64,000 bases of DNA, taken from positions 1,311,809 to 1,375,808 of the forward strand of contig NZ_JAAAML010000001.1 of NCBI RefSeq assembly GCF_024105735.1, given 5' to 3'. This DNA is from Parahoeflea alexandrii. GTDB lineage: Bacteria > Pseudomonadota > Alphaproteobacteria > Rhizobiales > Rhizobiaceae. This document shows positions 19,134 to 30,854 of this stretch, one piece after another (positions within the stretch are counted from its first letter, which is position 1; every line of letters starts with the position of its first letter). Under the pieces are notes generated by a model. It did no database searches, was not told the origin of the DNA, and worked only from the letters and a program-made list of their open reading frames with translations. Both the position numbers and the translations under genes were made by a program.

Positions 19134-19538
19134 TCACGGCTTGTGCTCGGGTGGAAATTCGATGGGGCCCCCCTGGGCTTCCCAGGTCGAGAAACCTTCC
19201 TTGATGTGGGCGGCGTCGAAGCCCATGTCATTGAGCGTTGCCGTTGTCAGCGCCGAGCGCCAGCCCGAGGCGCAATGGAAGACGAATTTCTTGTCCTGTC
19301 CGAATACCTCCTTGTAGTAGGGGCTTTGCGGATCCACCCAGAACTCGACCATGCCGCGCGGGCAGTGGAAGCTGCCGGGAATGAAGCCCGAGCGCTGGCG
19401 TTCGCGAACATCGCGCAGATCGACGATGACGACCTCGGGGTCACTGACCATGGCGATGGCGTCCTCGGTTTCGATCTCCTCGATGCGGGCGCGGGCGGCC
19501 GCGACAAGGTCGGCTACCGGGGTTATGGTCTTGGCCAT
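19134..19538 (-). CDS. Rhodanese-like sulfurtransferase
   Basis: 134 residues, a single rhodanese domain. VVIVDLRDVRERQRSGFIPGSFHCPRG is the conserved front part, and the active-site loop CASGWRS carries the catalytic Cys89. The last part (GFSTWEAQGGPIEF) is also typical. No signal peptide is seen, so it is cytoplasmic. It diverges from the following FAD oxidoreductase gene. Confidence 0.88.
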   Translation of the reverse strand: MAKTITPVADLVAAARARIEEIETEDAIAMVSDPEVVIVDLRDVRERQRSGFIPGSFHCPRGMVEFWVDPQSPYYKEVFGQDKKFVFHCASGWRSALTTATLNDMGFDAAHIKEGFSTWEAQGGPIEFPPEHKP

Positions 19539-19672
19539 GAGGATACCTGTTCAAACGTGAAATGGGTTCGTGCGCATGATTGACGCAACCGGGCGCTTGG
19601 TTCAACAGTCCTGAAGTCGGGGAGGCAGATTATGTCGCCGCCAACAGACGCAAGTAGAATGAAGGAAGCCAG

Positions 19673-20947
19673 GTGATGACAGGTTCGTCGGCAGTGTCCT
19701 TGTGGGACGAGACCTCGGAGGAGGGCTTTCAGGCGTTGCCGATGACGGCTGATATCAAGACCGAAGTGGCGATCGTTGGCGGAGGCTATACCGGTCTTTC
19801 TACGGCGCTGCATGCGGCGGAAAAGGGCCTTGACGCCTGCGTGCTGGAAGCCCGGCAGATCGGTTTTGGCGGGTCCGGACGCAATGTCGGGCTGGTCAAT
19901 GCCGGGCTGTGGCTGCCGCCGCAGGACGTGCGGGCGAAGCTTGGCGGCGAGCGCGGCGCGCGCCTGGTGGATATCCTGGGCGAGGGGCCTGACTGCGTGA
20001 TGTCGCTGGTCGAACGGCACCAGATCCGCTGTGAACTGACCCGGTCCGGCACCATTCATGCGGCCCATTCCCAAAGCGGTTTCAAGGATCTGGCGCGGCG
20101 CGCCGAGGAATGGACCCGGCTCGGCGCGCCGGTGCGGCTTCTGTCGCGGCAGGAGGCCGAGGAGAAAATCGGGTCGAGCGCGTTTCATGGCGGCCTACTG
20201 GACGCCCGTGCCGGAACGATCAACCCGATGGGCTATGTGCGTGGCCTGGCCCGTGCCGCCCACGCCGCCGGCGCGCGCATTCACACGGGCGCAGCGGTGA
20301 CAAAACTGGTCAAGCAGCCGGATGGCTGGCTGCTCGAAACCGGGGCGGGCGTGGTCCGGGCGAAGTCGGTGGTGCTGGCGACCAACGCCTATTCCGATGA
20401 TCTCTGGCCGGGACTGAAACAGAGCTTCGTCCCGATCCACTATTTCCAGGTGGCGACCGTTCCACTGGGCGCCCGGGTTCAGGGCATTCTACCCGAGCGG
20501 CAGGGGATCTGGGACACCGGGCAGATCATGTTCTCGCTCCGGCGCGATGCGGCGGACAGGCTGATCATCGGCTCGATGGGCGCTGTAATCGGCGGCGAGA
20601 AAGGGCTTTCGGAGCGCTGGGCGGCGCGCAAGCTCAAGCGGCTTTTTCCCGGTCTGGGACCGGTGGAATTCGAGAAAAGCTGGCACGGGCAGATCGCCAT
20701 GACGGGTGACCACCTGCCGCGCATTCACCGGCTGGACGAGGGGCTCTACACGCCGATCGGCTACAATGGTCGGGGGATTGCGCCGGGAACGGTGTTCGGC
20801 AAGGCCATGGCCGAGCTGATTGCCGGCGGCAGCGAGGCGGACCTGCCGATGCCGGTGACCGGGGTGAAGCCCGAGACGATGAGGGGCCTGAAAGCCGGCT
20901 TCTACCGGGCCGCGTTCTCGGCGAACCAGCTTATCAAGAGCTTCTAG
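19673..20947 (+). CDS. DadA/PuuB-type FAD-dependent amine or amino acid oxidoreductase
   Basis: 424 residues. The N-terminal FAD-binding fold (VAIVGGGYTGLSTALHAAEKG) is followed by GSGRNVGLVNAGLWL and, near the C-terminus, YTPIGYNGRGIAPGTVFGKAMAELI, both typical of the DAO superfamily. Relatives oxidise D-amino acids, gamma-glutamylputrescine or N-methyl amines; the substrate cannot be told here. It shares the plus strand with the next flavoprotein, 112 bases on. Confidence 0.82.
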   Translation: MMTGSSAVSLWDETSEEGFQALPMTADIKTEVAIVGGGYTGLSTALHAAEKGLDACVLEARQIGFGGSGRNVGLVNAGLWLPPQDVRAKLGGERGARLVDILGEGPDCVMSLVERHQIRCELTRSGTIHAAHSQSGFKDLARRAEEWTRLGAPVRLLSRQEAEEKIGSSAFHGGLLDARAGTINPMGYVRGLARAAHAAGARIHTGAAVTKLVKQPDGWLLETGAGVVRAKSVVLATNAYSDDLWPGLKQSFVPIHYFQVATVPLGARVQGILPERQGIWDTGQIMFSLRRDAADRLIIGSMGAVIGGEKGLSERWAARKLKRLFPGLGPVEFEKSWHGQIAMTGDHLPRIHRLDEGLYTPIGYNGRGIAPGTVFGKAMAELIAGGSEADLPMPVTGVKPETMRGLKAGFYRAAFSANQLIKSF

Positions 20948-21059
20948 CGATTGCTGCGGTGGTTGCCGCTTGGATCAGATGGTTTACTGATATGAGCAGC
21001 CTTGCCTGAGCCAAAGAGATCGGGACAGGGTGCACGGACATGGATCGGGACGAGGGCAA

Positions 21060-22712
21060 ATGGACAGTTGTGATGTGATCTTGGTTGGCGGCGGGCTTGC
21101 CGGGCTTGTGGCGGCGGCAGAGCTCGCTGATCGGGGCAAACGGGTCATCCTTCTCGATCAGGAGCCTGAGAACTTTCTCGGCGGGCAGGCCTTCTGGTCG
21201 CTCGGCGGCCTGTTCCTGGTCGATACGCCCGAGCAGCGGCGGATGGGCATCAAGGACAGCCGTGAGCTGGCGCTTGGCGACTGGATGGGGTCTGCACAGT
21301 TTGACCGCAAGGAAGACTACTGGCCGCGCAAATGGGCCGAGGCCTATGTCAACTTTGCTGCCGGCGAGATGCGGCCGTGGCTCTACGATATGGGCATGCG
21401 CTGGTTCCCGGTCGTGGGATGGGCCGAGCGGGGCGGTTCGTTTGCAAACGGCCATGGCAATTCGGTGCCGCGGTTTCACATCACCTGGGGCGTCGGGCCG
21501 GGTACGGTAGAGCCGTTCGAAAAGCGAGTGCGGGCCCATGTGAAGACCGGCCTGATCGAGCTCAGGTTCCGGCATCGCTGCTCGGCCATCATCACCGAGA
21601 ACAATGCGGTCAAGGGCGTCTCGGGGGAAGTGCTTGTCGATGATATCAAGGAGCGCGGCCAGTCGACCAGCCGCGAGATCAGCGGCGACTTCGAAATCCG
21701 CGCGCCGAGCGTGCTGGTCACATCGGGCGGCATCGGCGGAAACTTCGATCTGGTGCGCAAGGTCTGGCCGCGTGACCGGCTGGGCGAGCCGCCGCGCGAG
21801 ATGATTGCCGGGGTGCCGGCCCATGTCGACGGGCGCATGATCGCGATCACCGAAGCCGCCGGCGGCCGGGTGATCAATGCCGACCGGATGTGGCACTACA
21901 CCGAAGGCGTGAAGAACTGGAACCCGATCTGGCCCAACCATGGAATCCGCATCCTGCCGGGTCCGTCGTCGATGTGGCTCGATGCCGAAGGCAACCGGCT
22001 GAAGCCGCCCTGCATGCCCGGATTTGACACCCTGTCGACACTGAGGGAGATCCTGTCGACGGGTCATGACCATTCCTGGTTCATCATGACGCAGAAGATC
22101 CTCAAGAAGGAGGTGGCGCTTTCGGGGTCGGAGCAGAACCCGGATTTTGCGTCGAAAAGCTGGCTCAAGGTGATCCGGCAGCGGATCCTCAACAAGCAGG
22201 CCATACCGGCGGTCGAAGCCTTCAAGCGGCATGGCGAGGATTTCATCGTTGCCAACACGTTGGAGGAGCTGGTCGAGGGGATGAACCGGAAAGGCGGCGG
22301 CCTCGTCGATCTGGAGAAGATCCGGGCGCAGATCGTGGCGCGGGACAGTCAGGTGGCCAACCCGTTCACCAAGGACGCGCAACTGATGGCAGTGCATGCG
22401 GCGCGCAACTATCGCGGCGACAGGCTGATGCGAACGGCAAAGCCGCATCGTTTCCTCGATCCTGAAAACGGGCCGCTGATTGCGATCAAGCTGCACATCA
22501 TCACCCGCAAGACGCTCGGCGGTTTCGAGACCGACCTCAACGGCCAGGTGCTCAATGCGCGTGGAGAGCGGATCGAGGGATTGTTTGCCGCCGGCGAGGT
22601 CAGCGGTTTCGGCGGTGGCGGCTATCACGGCTACAACGCGCTCGAAGGCAGTTTCCTCGGCGGCTGCATCTTCTCGGGCCGGCAGGCGGGGCGAAGTGAG
22701 GCGATTGCCTGA
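21060..22712 (+). CDS. FAD-binding dehydrogenase, 3-ketosteroid-dehydrogenase/fumarate-reductase-like
   Basis: 550 residues from the ATG at 21060 (GAGGG upstream); an ATG at 21030 is less well placed. FAD motif DVILVGGGLAGLVAAAELA near the start, and IEGLFAAGEVSGFGGGGYHG with EGSFLGGCIFSG at the end, are hallmarks of KstD/fumarate reductase flavoproteins. No steroid genes are nearby, so a steroid substrate should not be assumed. It converges on cbbR. Confidence 0.8.
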   Translation: MDSCDVILVGGGLAGLVAAAELADRGKRVILLDQEPENFLGGQAFWSLGGLFLVDTPEQRRMGIKDSRELALGDWMGSAQFDRKEDYWPRKWAEAYVNFAAGEMRPWLYDMGMRWFPVVGWAERGGSFANGHGNSVPRFHITWGVGPGTVEPFEKRVRAHVKTGLIELRFRHRCSAIITENNAVKGVSGEVLVDDIKERGQSTSREISGDFEIRAPSVLVTSGGIGGNFDLVRKVWPRDRLGEPPREMIAGVPAHVDGRMIAITEAAGGRVINADRMWHYTEGVKNWNPIWPNHGIRILPGPSSMWLDAEGNRLKPPCMPGFDTLSTLREILSTGHDHSWFIMTQKILKKEVALSGSEQNPDFASKSWLKVIRQRILNKQAIPAVEAFKRHGEDFIVANTLEELVEGMNRKGGGLVDLEKIRAQIVARDSQVANPFTKDAQLMAVHAARNYRGDRLMRTAKPHRFLDPENGPLIAIKLHIITRKTLGGFETDLNGQVLNARGERIEGLFAAGEVSGFGGGGYHGYNALEGSFLGGCIFSGRQAGRSEAIA

Positions 22713-22747
22713 GTGTATGCCGAACTCAGGCTTGGGCTGCGGGACGC

Positions 22748-23695
22748 TCAGGTCTGTACGGGCAGCATTGCCTGGTAGGGCTTGCTCATCACCGGCAGCA
22801 GGCTGGGGCCGCGGACTCTGAGGAAATCGTCCAGCGCCTGCAGCGCCGGAGTGGCGGACCGGTTGGCGTGCCGGATCGCGAACCATTGTCGGCGGATCGG
22901 GGTTTCCACCACATCGAGGATGGCGATGCGGCCGGCCTGGCATTCCTGTTCGATGGTGTGGCCGGAGATGAAGGCAATGCCCAGACCGGCAATCACCGCC
23001 TGCTTGATGGTCTCGTTTGAATCCATTTCCGTGGGCACCGTGCGCATGCCCTCGATCGTGTCGGCCATGAAGAATTCGAATGACGAGCGTGTGCCGGAGC
23101 CTCTCTCCCTGACGATGAACTTCTGCTCCGCCAGTTCCTCCCTGCTGATGTCGAGTTTGCCGACCAGCGGGTGATCCGGACTGGCGATGAAGACCAGCGG
23201 ATGGTCGCCGAACAGCGTCGCGTTGACCCTGAACGATGTCGGCGGGCGCCCCATCAGGGCGATATCGATATCGTGATCGTGCAGCTTCTGAATGATTTCG
23301 GAGCGGTTGGCCGCGACCAGCGTCATCGCTATGCCGGGATGGAGAGCCGTGAAGGCCGCGATGACGCGCGGCGCGAAATACTTGCCGGTCGAGACCACGC
23401 CCAGCCGGATCGTGCCTGCAGCAACGCCCTTGTGAGCCTGGACGGTTTCGCCGAGCGAGGTCACCTCGTTGACAATGCGGCGCGCGGTTTGAATGGCGAT
23501 CTCGCCGATCTCGGTCGGTTGTGCACCGGACTTGGAGCGCAGGAACAACTGGCAGCCAAGCTCCTGTTCCAGCTGCTGCAATTGCAGCGTCACGGCCGGC
23601 GAGGTCAGCCCGAGCGACTTCGCCGCGGCGGAAATCTTGCCGTGCTTCTGGATGGCGAGCAGCGTGTGCATCTGGCGGATGGAGATATTGAGCAT
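22748..23695 (-). CDS. cbbR: LysR-type regulator of the Calvin cycle operon CbbR
   Basis: 315 residues from the ATG at 23695; the frame extends 41 codons further through the AT-rich promoter, which is not protein-like. The N-terminal helix-turn-helix (HGKISAAAKSLGLTSPAVTLQLQQLEQELG) and LysR effector domain are complete. It diverges from the cbb operon, the classic CbbR position. CbbR normally activates cbb transcription in response to metabolites such as RuBP or NADPH. No strong ribosome site was seen. Confidence 0.92.
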   Translation of the reverse strand: MLNISIRQMHTLLAIQKHGKISAAAKSLGLTSPAVTLQLQQLEQELGCQLFLRSKSGAQPTEIGEIAIQTARRIVNEVTSLGETVQAHKGVAAGTIRLGVVSTGKYFAPRVIAAFTALHPGIAMTLVAANRSEIIQKLHDHDIDIALMGRPPTSFRVNATLFGDHPLVFIASPDHPLVGKLDISREELAEQKFIVRERGSGTRSSFEFFMADTIEGMRTVPTEMDSNETIKQAVIAGLGIAFISGHTIEQECQAGRIAILDVVETPIRRQWFAIRHANRSATPALQALDDFLRVRGPSLLPVMSKPYQAMLPVQT

Positions 23696-23712
23696 CAATG
23701 AAGTGTAAGAAA

Positions 23713-23737
23713 AACTTATATAAACTGTCAATAAGTT
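23713..23737. promoter_or_regulatory. Inverted repeat in the cbbR-cbbF intergenic region, likely CbbR site
   Basis: AACTTAT (23713-23719) and ATAAGTT (23731-23737) are exact inverted repeats separated by 11 bases in an AT-rich stretch. LysR regulators bind T-N11-A type dyads of this form. It lies about 60-80 bases from the cbbF ATG and just upstream of cbbR, so it could serve activation and autoregulation. Confidence 0.6.
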
Positions 23738-23793
23738 AAAATTTACAAATATGTGGAAGTGCCTATTCATTGTGGCTCGGGAGGAGAACCGCA

Positions 23794-24843
23794 ATGTCAG
23801 GGCAATCTTTACTCGCATTCTTGCGTTCAGGATCGTTCACCCAGAAGCCGCACAGTGAAGCCGTTTCGGCAACCATTGGGGCTCTGGCCAAGGCCGCGCT
23901 TGAGGTCCGCAAGCTGACGACGCAGGGCGCGCTCAATGCAGGCTTTGCGGCCTCGCGCGGCAGCGAAAACACCGATGGCGACATCCAGAAGGATCTTGAT
24001 GTCGTTGCCGACGGCATCTTTCTCCAGGCCATCCGGGAGGTGCCGGTGGCGCTCTACGGCTCGGAGGAAAACACCGGCGCGATCCTGATCGATCCGGCCA
24101 AGCCGCTGGCGCTGGCGATCGATCCGCTCGACGGCTCTTCCAACATCGAGACCAACGTCTCGATCGGCACGATCTTTTCCATCCTACCGGTCACCGGTGA
24201 TCCGAAATCCGATCCGGAGCGGTCCTTTCTGCAGCCCGGGACGACGCAACTGGCCGCCGGTTTCTTCATCTACGGACCACAACTGGCGCTGGTCCTGAGC
24301 GTCGGCACCGGCACCCGGATCTTCATTCATTCGAGCAAATTCGGCGATTTCATCGAGGCTTACGATTCGGTGGCGATCCCGAACAATGCGTCGGAATTCG
24401 CAATCAACGTCTCGAATTACCGGCATTGGGAAGAACCGATCCGGCTCTATGTCGACGATTGTTTCGCCGGCAGCGAGGGGCCGCGGGAGAAAGACTTCAA
24501 CATGCGCTGGATCGCGTCGCTGGTGGCCGATTGTTACCGGATTCTCATCCGCGGCGGCGTGTTTCTCTATCCGGCCGACAAGCGCAAGGGCTACGGCTCG
24601 GGCCGCATCCGGCTGGTCTACGAGGCCAACCCGATCGCCTTTCTGGTCGAGCAGGCCGACGGTGCAGCGACCGATTCCGTCAACCGCATCCTCGATATCC
24701 AGCCCACCAGCCTGCACCAGCGCATTCCGCTGGTCTTCGGTTCGAAATCTAAGGTCGAGCGCATCGCCCGCTATCACGTCGATCCGGAGATGATCAGCGA
24801 GCGCTCGCCCTTGTTCGGTAACCGCGGTCTTTTCAGGGTTTGA
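23794..24843 (+). CDS. cbbF: Class I fructose-1,6-bisphosphatase CbbF
   Basis: 349 residues from the ATG at 23794, closely preceded by GGGAGGAG; a TTG 24 bases earlier is in frame but overlaps the ribosome site. The metal and phosphate motifs LAIDPLDGSSNIETNVSIGT and DKRKGYGSGRIRLVYE identify class I FBPase. It regenerates fructose 6-phosphate (and sedoheptulose 7-phosphate) in the Calvin cycle. First gene of the operon, followed after 6 bases by cbbP. Confidence 0.95.
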   Translation: MSGQSLLAFLRSGSFTQKPHSEAVSATIGALAKAALEVRKLTTQGALNAGFAASRGSENTDGDIQKDLDVVADGIFLQAIREVPVALYGSEENTGAILIDPAKPLALAIDPLDGSSNIETNVSIGTIFSILPVTGDPKSDPERSFLQPGTTQLAAGFFIYGPQLALVLSVGTGTRIFIHSSKFGDFIEAYDSVAIPNNASEFAINVSNYRHWEEPIRLYVDDCFAGSEGPREKDFNMRWIASLVADCYRILIRGGVFLYPADKRKGYGSGRIRLVYEANPIAFLVEQADGAATDSVNRILDIQPTSLHQRIPLVFGSKSKVERIARYHVDPEMISERSPLFGNRGLFRV

Positions 24844-24849
24844 TCCATC

Positions 24850-25719
24850 ATGTCAGCTAAATTTCCCATCATTTCCATCACCGGGTCTTCAGGCGCGGGC
24901 ACCACGACGGTCGAGCAGACCTTCAAGAAGATCTTCGCCCGCGAGAAGGTCACCGCGTCCTTTATCGAGGGCGATGCTTTCCACCGTTTCGACCGCCAGG
25001 CGATGAAGGAGAAGATCGCCGAGGAAAAGGCACAAGGCCGTGACTTCACCCATTTCAACGCCGAAGCCAACGAGCTGAAAATCCTCGAAAGCGTGTTCGA
25101 GGAGTATGGAAGGCGCGGCAAGGGCCGGACCCGGCACTACATCCACGACGACGAGGAGGCCGAGCGCTATGGCACGGCGCCGGGCACCTTCACTGAGTGG
25201 GAGGAATTCGGCGACAGCGACGTGCTGTTCTACGAGGGCCTGCATGGCTGCGTCGTCACCGACGAGGTCAACCTGGCGCAGCATTGCGATCTGAAGATCG
25301 GCGTGGTGCCGGTGATCAATCTCGAATGGATCCAGAAGATCCATCGCGACAAGGCGGCGCGCGGCTATTCCACTGAGGCTGTCACTGACACGATCCTCAG
25401 GCGGATGCCGGACTACGTTCACTATATCTGCCCGCAGTTTTCGCTGACCGATATCAACTTTCAGCGGGTGCCGATCGTCGACACGTCAAATCCCTTCATC
25501 GCGCGCTGGATCCCCACGCCGGCTGAATCGATCCTGGTGATCCGCTTCGCCAATCCGCGCGGCATCGATTTCCCTTACCTGCTGTCGATGATCCAGAACA
25601 GCTACATGTCGCGCGCCAATTCCATCGTCGTGCCGGGCGACAAGCTCGATCTCGCCATGCAGCTCATCTTCACGCCGCTGATCCACAAGCTGGTCGAGCG
25701 CAAGCGCCGCATGTCCTGA
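24850..25719 (+). CDS. cbbP: Phosphoribulokinase CbbP
   Basis: 289 residues, the bacterial octameric type. Walker A is [12 protein letters not shown], with the GTTT variant normal for this family, and the catalytic/substrate region [16 protein letters not shown] follows. It makes ribulose 1,5-bisphosphate, the RuBisCO substrate, and is diagnostic of a complete Calvin cycle. It sits tightly between cbbF and cbbT. Confidence 0.96.
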   Translation: MSAKFPIISITGSSGAGTTTVEQTFKKIFAREKVTASFIEGDAFHRFDRQAMKEKIAEEKAQGRDFTHFNAEANELKILESVFEEYGRRGKGRTRHYIHDDEEAERYGTAPGTFTEWEEFGDSDVLFYEGLHGCVVTDEVNLAQHCDLKIGVVPVINLEWIQKIHRDKAARGYSTEAVTDTILRRMPDYVHYICPQFSLTDINFQRVPIVDTSNPFIARWIPTPAESILVIRFANPRGIDFPYLLSMIQNSYMSRANSIVVPGDKLDLAMQLIFTPLIHKLVERKRRMS

Positions 25720-25729
25720 GGAGGCAGAA

Positions 25730-27745
25730 ATGAACATTTCCCAAGCCATCGCAGCTTCCGGCACCACCAGCGAACGCGACATGGCGAACGCCATCCGTTT
25801 CCTGGCCATGGACGCAGTCCAGACGGCCAATTCGGGCCATCCCGGCATGCCGATGGGCATGGCCGATGTCGCCACGGTGCTGTTCAACCGCTTCATCAGC
25901 ATCGACCCGTCGATGCCGGACTGGGCCGACCGCGACCGGTTCGTTCTGTCGGCCGGGCACGGTTCGATGCTGATCTACGCCATCCATCATCTTGTCGGCT
26001 ATTCCGACATGACGATGGACCAGCTGCGGAACTTCCGGCAATGGGGATCGAAAACCCCCGGTCATCCGGAATACGGCCACACGCTCGGCGTGGAGACCAC
26101 CACCGGTCCGCTGGGGCAGGGGATTACGACAGCCGTCGGCATGGCGCTCGGCGAGGAAATGATGGCTGCCCGGTTCGGCCGCAAGCTTGTCGACCATTTC
26201 ACCTATGTGATCGCCGGCGACGGCTGCCTGCAGGAGGGCATCAGCCATGAGGCGATCGATCTCGCAGGGCACCTGAAGCTGAAAAAGCTGATCGTGCTGT
26301 GGGACGACAATGAAATCTCCATCGACGGAGCCACTTCCCTCTCCACGTCGATGAACCAGCCCATGCGGTTCAAGGCCGCGGGCTGGGATGTTCAGAAGGT
26401 CGATGGCCATGACCCCGAGGCCGTTGCCGCCGCCATCGAGACGGCGCGCAAGAGCGCCAGGCCCTCCCTGATTGCCTGCCGGACCACGATCGGCAAGGGC
26501 GCGCCGACAATGCAAGGGTCGCACAAGACCCATGGCGCGCCGCTGGGCAAGGAGGAAATCGCCGGAGCCCGCGAGGCGCTCGGCTGGCCGCATGAGCCGT
26601 TTGCCGTTCCTGCCGGCATCAAATCCGCCTGGGAATCGGTGGCGAACCGTGGTCTTGCCGCCCGCAAGCAATGGCAGGAGCGGCATGCAGCGGCGCGCAA
26701 TGCGGCTGCGTTTGACCGCACGCTGTCGGGAGAGCTGCCGGAGAGCGTGTTCCGCAAGCTGGCCGCCTTCCGCAAGGAGCATCTTGAGAAGGCGACCAAG
26801 GTCGCCACCCGCCAGGCCTCGCAGATGGCGCTCGAGGTGATCAACGGCGCGACGACGCTGACGATCGGCGGATCGGCGGACCTTACCGGTTCCAACCTGA
26901 CCCAGACGTCGCAGACCGAGAGCATCCGGCCGAAACGGTTCAAGGGCCGGTACGTTCACTACGGCATTCGCGAACATGCCATGGCGGCGGTAATGAACGG
27001 GCTGGCGTTGCATGGCGGGTTCATTCCCTATGGCGGCACCTTCCTGGTGTTCTCCGATTACGCGCGCGGCGGCATGCGGCTGTCGGCACTGATGCAGCAG
27101 GGGGTGGTCTATGTGCTGACGCACGATTCCATCGGGCTTGGCGAGGACGGGCCGACGCATCAGCCGGTCGAGCATCTGGCCATGCTTCGGGCGACGCCCA
27201 ACATCAATGTCTATCGGCCCGCGGATATCATCGAGACGGCGGAATGCTGGGAACTGGCGCTCAGGGACCGGTCGACGCCGAGTGTGCTGGCGCTGTCGCG
27301 TCAGGGATTGCCGATGCTGCGCGAGAGCGGGTCGTCCGAAAACCTTTCGGCGCGGGGCGGCTATGTGCTGCACCAGCCGAAAGGCAAGCGCGATGTCACG
27401 CTGCTTGCGACCGGATCGGAAGTCGAGATCGCCCGCAAGGCGGCCGAGCAGTTGCTCGACCTCAACGGGATCAGCGCCGCAGTCGTCTCGATGCCGTGCT
27501 GGGAAAAGTTTGCAGCGCAGGATCAGGGCTACCGCGACGAGGTGCTTGGAACCGCTCCGCGGATTGCGGTCGAAGCCGCGGCCCGGATGGGCTGGGACCG
27601 CTGGATCGGCCCGGAGGGCGCATTCGTCGGCATGGACGGTTTCGGCGCATCCGCGCCCGCCGCGGAACTCTACGAGCATTTCGGCATCACCGCCGAACGG
27701 GTTGCCGGACTGGCGCTTGAACTGACAGGCAGGGCCGGGGCATGA
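25730..27745 (+). CDS. cbbT: Transketolase CbbT
   Basis: 671 residues, full length. [20 protein letters not shown], the thiamine-pyrophosphate motif [26 protein letters not shown], and [19 protein letters not shown] are all present. It transfers two-carbon units in the regenerative phase. Its stop overlaps the ATG of the truncated-PGK-like gene (ATGA), so that gene is translationally coupled to it. Confidence 0.96.
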   Translation: MNISQAIAASGTTSERDMANAIRFLAMDAVQTANSGHPGMPMGMADVATVLFNRFISIDPSMPDWADRDRFVLSAGHGSMLIYAIHHLVGYSDMTMDQLRNFRQWGSKTPGHPEYGHTLGVETTTGPLGQGITTAVGMALGEEMMAARFGRKLVDHFTYVIAGDGCLQEGISHEAIDLAGHLKLKKLIVLWDDNEISIDGATSLSTSMNQPMRFKAAGWDVQKVDGHDPEAVAAAIETARKSARPSLIACRTTIGKGAPTMQGSHKTHGAPLGKEEIAGAREALGWPHEPFAVPAGIKSAWESVANRGLAARKQWQERHAAARNAAAFDRTLSGELPESVFRKLAAFRKEHLEKATKVATRQASQMALEVINGATTLTIGGSADLTGSNLTQTSQTESIRPKRFKGRYVHYGIREHAMAAVMNGLALHGGFIPYGGTFLVFSDYARGGMRLSALMQQGVVYVLTHDSIGLGEDGPTHQPVEHLAMLRATPNINVYRPADIIETAECWELALRDRSTPSVLALSRQGLPMLRESGSSENLSARGGYVLHQPKGKRDVTLLATGSEVEIARKAAEQLLDLNGISAAVVSMPCWEKFAAQDQGYRDEVLGTAPRIAVEAAARMGWDRWIGPEGAFVGMDGFGASAPAAELYEHFGITAERVAGLALELTGRAGA

Positions 27746-28224
27746 GCGGCGTGACCGACCTTCAGGACCGGACGGTGCTGGTCCGCTGCGACCTGAGCCA
27801 AGGGCTCAATGCCCATTTCGCCGCCGGCCTGCGCGATCTCGCCGTTCGCGGCGCCAGGGTGGCGGTGATCGCCGGCTATGACAATCCGGGTGGGGATGTG
27901 AATCCGACCCTGTCGCTGCGCCATCTGGTTGAACCGCTTGAGCAACTGACTGGACTTCCGGTGCATTTCGTCGGCGACTGTGTCGGTCCGGTGGCCGAAT
28001 CCGGTCTTGCCGCAACACCCGACGGCGCGATCGCGCTTCTCGAGAACCTGCGGTTTCATCCCGAAGCCCAGCGCCGCAGCCGGACCTTCGCCATCCGCCT
28101 GAGCGCGCTCGGCGACTATTTCGCCGTACCGGGCGGCATGCCCGAGAGCGCATCCGTCTGGATCAGGGAGCTTGCGAAACTGCTGCCCGAACCGACGACG
28201 CCGATTTTCGCCCCTTCAGCCTGA
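27742..28224 (+). CDS. Phosphoglycerate-kinase N-domain-like protein (probably non-catalytic)
   Basis: 160 residues that align with only the N-terminal domain of phosphoglycerate kinase: RTVLVRCDL (10-18), [10 protein letters not shown] (74-83), [10 protein letters not shown] (99-108), [12 protein letters not shown], and a final ELAKLLP. The nucleotide-binding C-domain is absent, not frameshifted away. Expected substrate residues are changed: DFN is DLS (17-19), the SHLGRP loop is AGYDNP (44-49), and the DAFGxAHR segment is AVPGGMPE. Only the Arg of ENxRF (R104) is kept. It overlaps cbbT by 4 bases and precedes cbbA by 12. A 3-phosphoglycerate or 1,3-bisphosphoglycerate sensor or scaffold is a guess. 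Confidence 0.75.
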   Translation: MSGVTDLQDRTVLVRCDLSQGLNAHFAAGLRDLAVRGARVAVIAGYDNPGGDVNPTLSLRHLVEPLEQLTGLPVHFVGDCVGPVAESGLAATPDGAIALLENLRFHPEAQRRSRTFAIRLSALGDYFAVPGGMPESASVWIRELAKLLPEPTTPIFAPSA

Positions 28225-28236
28225 CAGGAGATCCCA

Positions 28237-29316
28237 ATGGCCCGTATCACCCTTCGTCAACTGCTCGATCACGCCGCCGACCAAGGCTACGGCGTGCCGG
28301 CTTTCAACATCAACAACATGGAGCAGGGGCTCGCCATCATGGAGGCGGCCAAGGCGTGCAATGCGCCGGTGATCATTCAGGCCTCGCGCGGCGCGCGTTC
28401 CTATGCCGGCGACATCATGCTGTCGAAAATGATCGACGCGCTGACCGAGATGTATCCGGATATCCCGATCTGCATGCACCAGGACCACGGCAACAACGAA
28501 GCCACCTGCATGAGCGCGATCCGCCACGGCTTCACCTCGGTGATGATGGACGGGTCGCTCGAAGCCGACATGAAGACGCCGGCGTCCTACGATTACAACG
28601 TGACGATCACCGAACGGGTGGCGCGGATGGCGCACTGGGTCGGAGCATCGGTGGAAGGCGAGCTGGGTGTTCTGGGATCGCTCGAGACCGGCGAGGCGGA
28701 GGCCGAGGACGGCTCGGGCGCCGAGGGAAAGCTCTCGCATGACCAGCTGCTGACCGATCCGGACCAGGCGCTCGATTTCGTGCTTCGCACCAGGGTAGAC
28801 GCGCTGGCGATCGCCTGCGGCACCTCGCACGGCGCCTACAAGTTCTCGCGCAAGCCCGACGGCGACATCCTGGCGATGGGTGTGATCGAGGCGATCCACC
28901 GCAAGATCCCAAACACCCATCTGGTGATGCACGGTTCTTCCTCTGTGCCGCAGGAGCTGCAGGACATCATCAACGAGTTTGGCGGCGAGATGCCGCAGAC
29001 TTTCGGCGTTCCGGTCGAGGAGATCGTCCGGGGCATCCGGCACGGCGTGCGCAAGGTCAATATCGACACCGATTGCCGCATGGCGATGACCGGGCAGTTC
29101 CGCAAGATCGCCACTTCCAAGGCCAGCGAGTTCGATCCGCGCAAGTTCCTGAAGCCCGCCATGGACGCAATGCGGGATCTCTGCCGCGACCGGTTCGAGG
29201 CGTTTGGTACAGCCGGACAGGCGTCGAAGATCAGGGTGATCGCGATGGACGACATGGCGGCACGCTATGCCAGCGGCGCGCTCGATCCGCAAGCCACCAC
29301 AGCCAAGGCTGCCTGA
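28237..29316 (+). CDS. cbbA: Class II fructose-bisphosphate aldolase CbbA
   Basis: 359 residues. The Zn-dependent class II motifs [33 protein letters not shown] and MHGSSSVP are intact, with [11 protein letters not shown] carrying further ligands. It condenses triose phosphates to fructose 1,6-bisphosphate, and erythrose 4-phosphate to sedoheptulose 1,7-bisphosphate, in the cycle. AGGAGA precedes the ATG. It is followed 51 bases later by the RuBisCO genes. Confidence 0.95.
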   Translation: MARITLRQLLDHAADQGYGVPAFNINNMEQGLAIMEAAKACNAPVIIQASRGARSYAGDIMLSKMIDALTEMYPDIPICMHQDHGNNEATCMSAIRHGFTSVMMDGSLEADMKTPASYDYNVTITERVARMAHWVGASVEGELGVLGSLETGEAEAEDGSGAEGKLSHDQLLTDPDQALDFVLRTRVDALAIACGTSHGAYKFSRKPDGDILAMGVIEAIHRKIPNTHLVMHGSSSVPQELQDIINEFGGEMPQTFGVPVEEIVRGIRHGVRKVNIDTDCRMAMTGQFRKIATSKASEFDPRKFLKPAMDAMRDLCRDRFEAFGTAGQASKIRVIAMDDMAARYASGALDPQATTAKAA

Positions 29317-29337
29317 GAAACCGATTCAAGCTCCTGA

Positions 29338-30831
<1,494 letters not shown>

Positions 30832-30854
30832 GCCCGATCGAGGAGGACACAGAC

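Noticed and set aside
19128-19137. GTGACGTCAC palindrome considered as an operator
   Set aside because: It overlaps the end of the rhodanese gene between convergent genes, so it is unlikely to regulate a start.
20934-22943. 669-codon open frame on the minus strand
   Set aside because: It lies antisense to the well-supported FAD dehydrogenase gene and part of cbbR; its translation is rich in His, Arg, Asp and Gln with no motif, as is typical of GC-rich antisense frames.
25670-27679. 669-codon open frame opposite transketolase
   Set aside because: Complete transketolase motifs on the plus strand explain the region; the antisense translation is low-complexity and Arg/Gly/His-rich.
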